Assembly: GCA_003023535.1 (NCBI GenBank)
Contig: PXSC01000071.1
Span: 1 to 7,535 of the forward strand
DNA length: 7,535 nucleotides
Origin: Halobacteriales archaeon QS_9_70_65
GTDB taxonomy: Archaea > Halobacteriota > Halobacteria > Halobacteriales > Haloarculaceae
Direction: 5' to 3'
Part shown: one piece after another, positions 5,107-7,535 of the stretch
How positions within the stretch are numbered: the first letter of the stretch is position 1
Layout: each line of letters opens with the position of its first letter
Translations under genes and position numbers: made by a program
Notes under the pieces: model-generated
What the model was told of the DNA's origin: nothing
Databases searched by the model: none
The model's input: only the letters and a program-made list of their open reading frames with translations

Positions 5107-5976
5107 CTACCAGAACTTCAGGTTGCTCTTCACCGCCTCCCGCTTCAGCTCCTGGATGTGCTCGGTGAGGGGGATGTCCTTCGGACACACCTCCGTGCAA
5201 GAGAACTGCGTCTGACACCGCCAGACGCCGTGTTCCTGCTCGATGATGTTGAGCCGGTGTTCGGTCATGTCCTCGCCCTCCCGGTCGTCCATCGCGAAGC
5301 GGTAGGCCTTGTTGATGGCCGCCGGCCCGAGGTACTCGTTGTCGCCGGCGGCGACGTTGCAGGACGACATGCAGGCGCCGCACCAGATGCACCGCGTCGA
5401 CATCTTGATCTCCTCGCGGTTGGCGCGGTCCTGGCGCTGCTCGTCGAGTTCGCCGGACGGCAGTTCTTCGGTCTGGAAGTACGGCTCGACGGACTCCATC
5501 TGGTCGTAGAAGTGCTCCATGTCGACGACGAGGTCCTTGACGACCTCGGCGTGCGGCAGCGGCTCGACGCGAACCGGCCACTCCAGGTCGGCCATCTGGG
5601 TCTTGCAGCCGAGCCGCTGGGAGCCGTTGACGAACAGCGCGTCCGACCCGCAGATCGCCTGCCGGCAGGAGTGCCGGAACGTCAGCGACGAGTCGAAGTG
5701 GTCGCGGGCGAAGATGAGCGCGTCCAGAACGGTCATCCCCTTCGTGAACGGCACTTCGAAGGAATCGAACCGGGGCTCCTTTTTGCCCTCGACCTCCGGG
5801 TCGTACCGGAACACCTTCAGCTCGACCGTCTCGTCGGCGTCCGACAGTTCGTCCTCGGCGCGCTGGTCCATGCCGGCGCGGGTCCGCTCGGCCGACACGC
5901 GGCGCGCCTGCGACGACTCCTGTTCGACGTCGGTCTCCGTCTCCGTTTCGGTCTCCTGTGGTATCTGTGTGCTCAT
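5107..5976 (-). CDS. sdhB: Succinate dehydrogenase iron-sulfur subunit
   Basis: This 289-aa subunit relays electrons from SdhA FAD to quinone via three Fe-S clusters. [2Fe-2S] ligands are Cys104, Cys109, Asp112 and Cys124 in SCRQAICGSDALFVNG and RLGC; an Asp in the third ligand place is also known from E. coli SdhB. The C-terminal domain has CIWCGACMSSC (196-206) and CQTQFSCTEVCPKDI (254-268). By family analogy Cys196, 199, 202 and 264 hold [4Fe-4S], and Cys206, 254 and 260 hold [3Fe-4S]. The first 50 residues are an acidic, Thr-Glu-repeat extension (TETETETDVE) before the ferredoxin-like fold. I chose ATG 5976, 2 nt after the sdhD stop; a longer frame continues upstream only as a shadow of sdhD and sdhC. 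The complete set of ligands indicates a working subunit. Confidence 0.97.
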   Translation of the reverse strand: MSTQIPQETETETETDVEQESSQARRVSAERTRAGMDQRAEDELSDADETVELKVFRYDPEVEGKKEPRFDSFEVPFTKGMTVLDALIFARDHFDSSLTFRHSCRQAICGSDALFVNGSQRLGCKTQMADLEWPVRVEPLPHAEVVKDLVVDMEHFYDQMESVEPYFQTEELPSGELDEQRQDRANREEIKMSTRCIWCGACMSSCNVAAGDNEYLGPAAINKAYRFAMDDREGEDMTEHRLNIIEQEHGVWRCQTQFSCTEVCPKDIPLTEHIQELKREAVKSNLKFW

Positions 5977-5978
5977 GG

Positions 5979-6344
5979 TTACACGAGGTTCGTCAGCGCG
6001 AGGGACACGCGGGTGCCCTGGACGATCAGCATGACGCCCGCGACCGCGAGCAGCCACTTGACGGCCGCCCTGGGCGTCCCGTCGATTCCCTGGTTGACCA
6101 GGGCGTTGTAGACGCCGTTGACGCCGTGGAACGTCGCGGTGACCAGAAACAGCATCATCGTCGAGAAGTAGCCCACCTGGCTCATCCGGGCCGTCGAGCC
6201 GGCGAAGGTGATCTCGGCGGCGTGGTTGACGAAGTGCAGCAGGACGAAGTGATACGCCAACACGACGACCAGGAAGCCGGCGGTGAGCCGCTGGAGGAAC
6301 CACCGCGTGCCCTTCGGCTCGAACGAGGAGTAGTAGTCCGCCAT
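5979..6344 (-). CDS. sdhD: Succinate dehydrogenase membrane anchor subunit D
   Basis: This 121-aa integral membrane protein helps anchor SdhAB and form the quinone and heme region of complex II. Three hydrophobic segments are visible at about residues 18-40, 58-80 and 96-118. Histidines suited to heme or quinone contact are His32 and His37 in AYHFVLLHFVNH and His73 in FHGVNGVYN. The short soluble N-terminus, MADYYSSFEPKGTRWFLQRL, ends in basic residues before helix 1. It starts 1 nt after the sdhC stop and ends 2 nt before sdhB, so translation is probably coupled. The name rests largely on operon position, because anchor subunits diverge strongly; the exact heme ligands cannot be assigned from sequence alone. 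Confidence 0.9.
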   Translation of the reverse strand: MADYYSSFEPKGTRWFLQRLTAGFLVVVLAYHFVLLHFVNHAAEITFAGSTARMSQVGYFSTMMLFLVTATFHGVNGVYNALVNQGIDGTPRAAVKWLLAVAGVMLIVQGTRVSLALTNLV

Positions 6345-6345
6345 C

Positions 6346-6735
6346 TCAGAACCCTCCGAGGAACGTCGGGATGCTGGCGACGGTGATGGCCGCGGTCAGT
6401 ACCAGGGCGGCGTAGAAGGCGGCGTCCTGCGACCCGAGCCCGACCCCGAGGTCGACGAACAGCAGGCGGATCCCGTTCAGGATGTGGAAGACGGCCACCG
6501 CCAGCAGGCCGACCTCGAGGAACCGCACGACGAGCACCTGCTCCAGCCCCTGCAGGGTCGCGGTGTAGGTGCCGCCGTCGACGGTCGCCGTGCTCAGCAC
6601 GGCGATGTGGGTGAAGAGGTAGCCGACGAGCACCCAGCCGGTGAACTTGTGGAGCACCCAGGCCCACATGCCGGCGGAGAACTCCCGCCATCGCCCGAAG
6701 TCCTCTATCAGACCCCGGTCGTACGATTGACTCAT
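6346..6735 (-). CDS. sdhC: Succinate dehydrogenase cytochrome b subunit C
   Basis: This 129-aa membrane subunit is the first gene of sdhCDBA. Three transmembrane segments are visible at about residues 24-50, 68-95 and 104-126. [16 protein letters not shown] (29-44) and [11 protein letters not shown] (82-92) match the SdhC cytochrome b family pattern. His84, in the H-x-x-x-G-x-R context, is the likely heme b ligand, with His43 another candidate. It starts at ATG 6735. A much longer frame stays open upstream to 7266, but its extra residues are a hydrophilic, Arg/Asp/His-rich antisense shadow of the plus-strand membrane gene. No ribosome-binding site or clear TATA box is seen upstream; an inverted repeat at 6745-6765 lies close to the start codon. 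Confidence 0.93.
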   Translation of the reverse strand: MSQSYDRGLIEDFGRWREFSAGMWAWVLHKFTGWVLVGYLFTHIAVLSTATVDGGTYTATLQGLEQVLVVRFLEVGLLAVAVFHILNGIRLLFVDLGVGLGSQDAAFYAALVLTAAITVASIPTFLGGF

Positions 6736-6744
6736 ACGCCGGAG

Positions 6745-6765
6745 GTGGGCCGGCGGCCGCCCCAC
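6745..6765. promoter_or_regulatory. Inverted repeat between divergent genes, candidate operator
   Basis: Arms GTGGGCCGG (6745-6753) and CCGCCCCAC (6757-6765) match at 8 of 9 positions around a 3-bp centre. The element lies in the 57-bp spacer between sdhC (start 6735) and the plus-strand membrane gene (start 6793), a natural place for a shared regulator site. No regulator can be named, and GC-rich DNA yields such repeats by chance. Confidence 0.3.
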
Positions 6766-6792
6766 AAGGCACTCGATACTCCCGTGCCGACG

Positions 6793-7221
6793 ATGGTCCG
6801 TCCGATCATGCCCGCGACCGTCGACGACGCGTTCAGGTGGAGTCACCTGGGTGCGGCAGCTCTGTATCCCTCGAGCGTGGTGGCGGGTCTGCTGCTCGCT
6901 GTAGTCGGTACCCTCGATGCCGATCACGTCTTCAGATACGCGCTCCGGGTCGTCGTTCCAGCGATACTCCGTGTGTGTATCCTGGTGGTCGTGACGAGTG
7001 CGGTGTACGCAGGAGTGGGTGGTGATGCGGACGGACGGAGTATCGTCATCGCCGCGGTCACGGTCGGGTCGCTCCTCCTCACGACGAATCCGGCCTTCGA
7101 TCTGATGTGTGAGGTATCGGGGCTCCTGGCGGTGACGTTCGGAGTCGTCGGCCTCTTCATCGGGCCAGTGGTACTCGCCGTTGAGGCCTTCGGCCGATAC
7201 GCGCCCGGCCGGGAGCGGTGA
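6793..7221 (+). CDS. Hypothetical four-helix membrane protein
   Basis: This 142-aa protein is mostly hydrophobic, with four likely membrane helices at about residues 22-40, 51-74, 82-97 and 108-132. The short N-terminus, [20 protein letters not shown], is polar, and the C-terminus [12 protein letters not shown] is basic. Gly, Val, Leu and Ala dominate the helices; there is one Cys in helix 2 ([13 protein letters not shown]) and one Cys-containing loop (DLMCEVSG). I see no catalytic or cofactor motif and do not recognise the family. It is divergent from sdhC and convergent with the hsp20 gene. ATG 6793 or the in-frame ATG 6808 may be the start; the frame is open further upstream, but only across sdhC antisense. 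Regular hydrophobic segments favour a real gene over a shadow of the hydrophilic opposite strand. Confidence 0.7.
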   Translation: MVRPIMPATVDDAFRWSHLGAAALYPSSVVAGLLLAVVGTLDADHVFRYALRVVVPAILRVCILVVVTSAVYAGVGGDADGRSIVIAAVTVGSLLLTTNPAFDLMCEVSGLLAVTFGVVGLFIGPVVLAVEAFGRYAPGRER

Positions 7222-7229
7222 GTCGTGGT

Positions 7230-7251
7230 CCCCCACGGATCCGTCCGGGGG
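7230..7251. terminator. Hairpin between convergent genes
   Basis: CCCCC (7230-7234) pairs with GGGGG (7247-7251), and the inner palindrome ACGGATCCGT (7235-7244) extends the stem past a CC bulge. It begins 8 nt after the stop of the plus-strand membrane gene and lies in the 82-bp gap before the hsp20 stop. The smaller stem 7282-7286/7290-7294 is nearby. The placement suits a two-way transcript end, but there is no T-tract. Confidence 0.4.
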
Positions 7252-7303
7252 CCCTGTCGGCATCACTCGGAAAACACGGAACCCGTGGTACGGGCTGCGA
7301 ACT

Positions 7304-7535
7304 TTACCCCTCGATCGGGATGGGCTCGCCGCGGGGCTCGACCGTATCCCGGATCGGGAGGGTCACCTCGAGGACGCCGTTCGTGTACGACGCCGCGACG
7401 GCGTCGACGTCGACGTCCTTCGGGAATCGGAACCGCCGGTGGTAGGTCCGCTTGCGGTTCCGGTCGTCGTCGACGTGCTCGGCGGCGACGTTGAGGACGC
7501 CGTCGTTCCACGTCAGGTCGATCTCCTCGCGTTCG
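7304..7535 (-). CDS. Hsp20/alpha-crystallin small heat-shock protein, C-terminal part
   Basis: Only the last 76 complete codons are in the window; the start lies beyond base 7535. Small heat-shock proteins are ATP-independent cytoplasmic chaperones that bind unfolding proteins as oligomers. The visible part covers most of the alpha-crystallin domain: [16 protein letters not shown], then [17 protein letters not shown], then the hallmark NGVLEVTLP (residues 52-60 of the visible part). The C-terminal tail ends in PIPIEG, whose I-P-I is the I-x-I motif that docks on neighbouring subunits. The very acidic loop VDDDRNRK is typical of haloarchaeal members. It is transcribed toward the membrane gene and separated from it by hairpins. 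Family call is firm; which paralogue it is cannot be told. Confidence 0.93.
   Translation of the reverse strand, partial: EREEIDLTWNDGVLNVAAEHVDDDRNRKRTYHRRFRFPKDVDVDAVAASYTNGVLEVTLPIRDTVEPRGEPIPIEG

Noticed and set aside
5977..6303. Upstream extension of the sdhB frame
   Set aside because: It overlaps sdhD and sdhC in another frame and shows no family sequence; ATG 5976 fits the 2-nt operon spacing.
6736..7266. 177-residue upstream extension of the sdhC frame
   Set aside because: It is low-complexity and Arg/Asp/His-rich, lies antisense to a hydrophobic membrane gene, and SdhC has a normal length from ATG 6735.
1..7535. CRISPR array, tRNA or rRNA genes
   Set aside because: No regularly spaced repeats, no T-arm or cloverleaf pattern and no rRNA sequence seen on either strand.

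Overview
The window comes from an extremely halophilic archaeon (class Halobacteria). The DNA is GC-rich, the proteins are strongly acidic (Asp/Glu-rich), the sdh operon has the haloarchaeal C-D-B-A order, and the proteasome alpha subunit, RNase P Pop5 protein, VapBC pair, TnpB fragment and Hsp20 are all of haloarchaeal type. I cannot fix the genus from sequence alone.

Layout. 1-316: no convincing protein gene, but two tight tandem palindromes and a run of further strong hairpins; this could be an unrecognised structured RNA or spacer repeats. 317-1617 (minus): a housekeeping pair, RNase P protein Pop5 followed 2 nt later by proteasome subunit alpha (psmA). The usual upstream partner, the RNase P p30 gene, is not there; the pop5 reading frame instead runs straight into a broken tnpB fragment (about 1580-1964). 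1965-3078: accessory stretch with an AT-rich promoter-like box, an intact vapBC toxin-antitoxin pair (minus), and a non-coding segment with an insertion-sequence-like hairpin. 3079-3207: a possible 42-aa protein just downstream of sdhA. 3237-6735 (minus): complete sdhCDBA operon for succinate dehydrogenase (respiratory complex II). 6793-7221 (plus): a divergently transcribed four-helix membrane protein of unknown function, sharing a 57-bp spacer and an inverted repeat with sdhC. 7304-7535 (minus): the C-terminal part of an Hsp20 small heat-shock protein, cut by the window edge.

How the genes work together. SdhA and SdhB form the soluble catalytic arm and SdhC and SdhD the membrane anchor that passes electrons to quinone; the whole complex is present with its recognisable ligands. 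Pop5 (tRNA 5' maturation) and PsmA (20S proteasome outer ring) belong to a widely conserved archaeal neighbourhood that here is broken on the upstream side by transposon debris. The accessory stretch between the two housekeeping blocks looks like a site of past insertions. I see no convincing multi-gene novel system. The best leads are the tnpB-pop5 junction, the hairpin-rich 5' region, and the small or unknown ORFs next to sdh.
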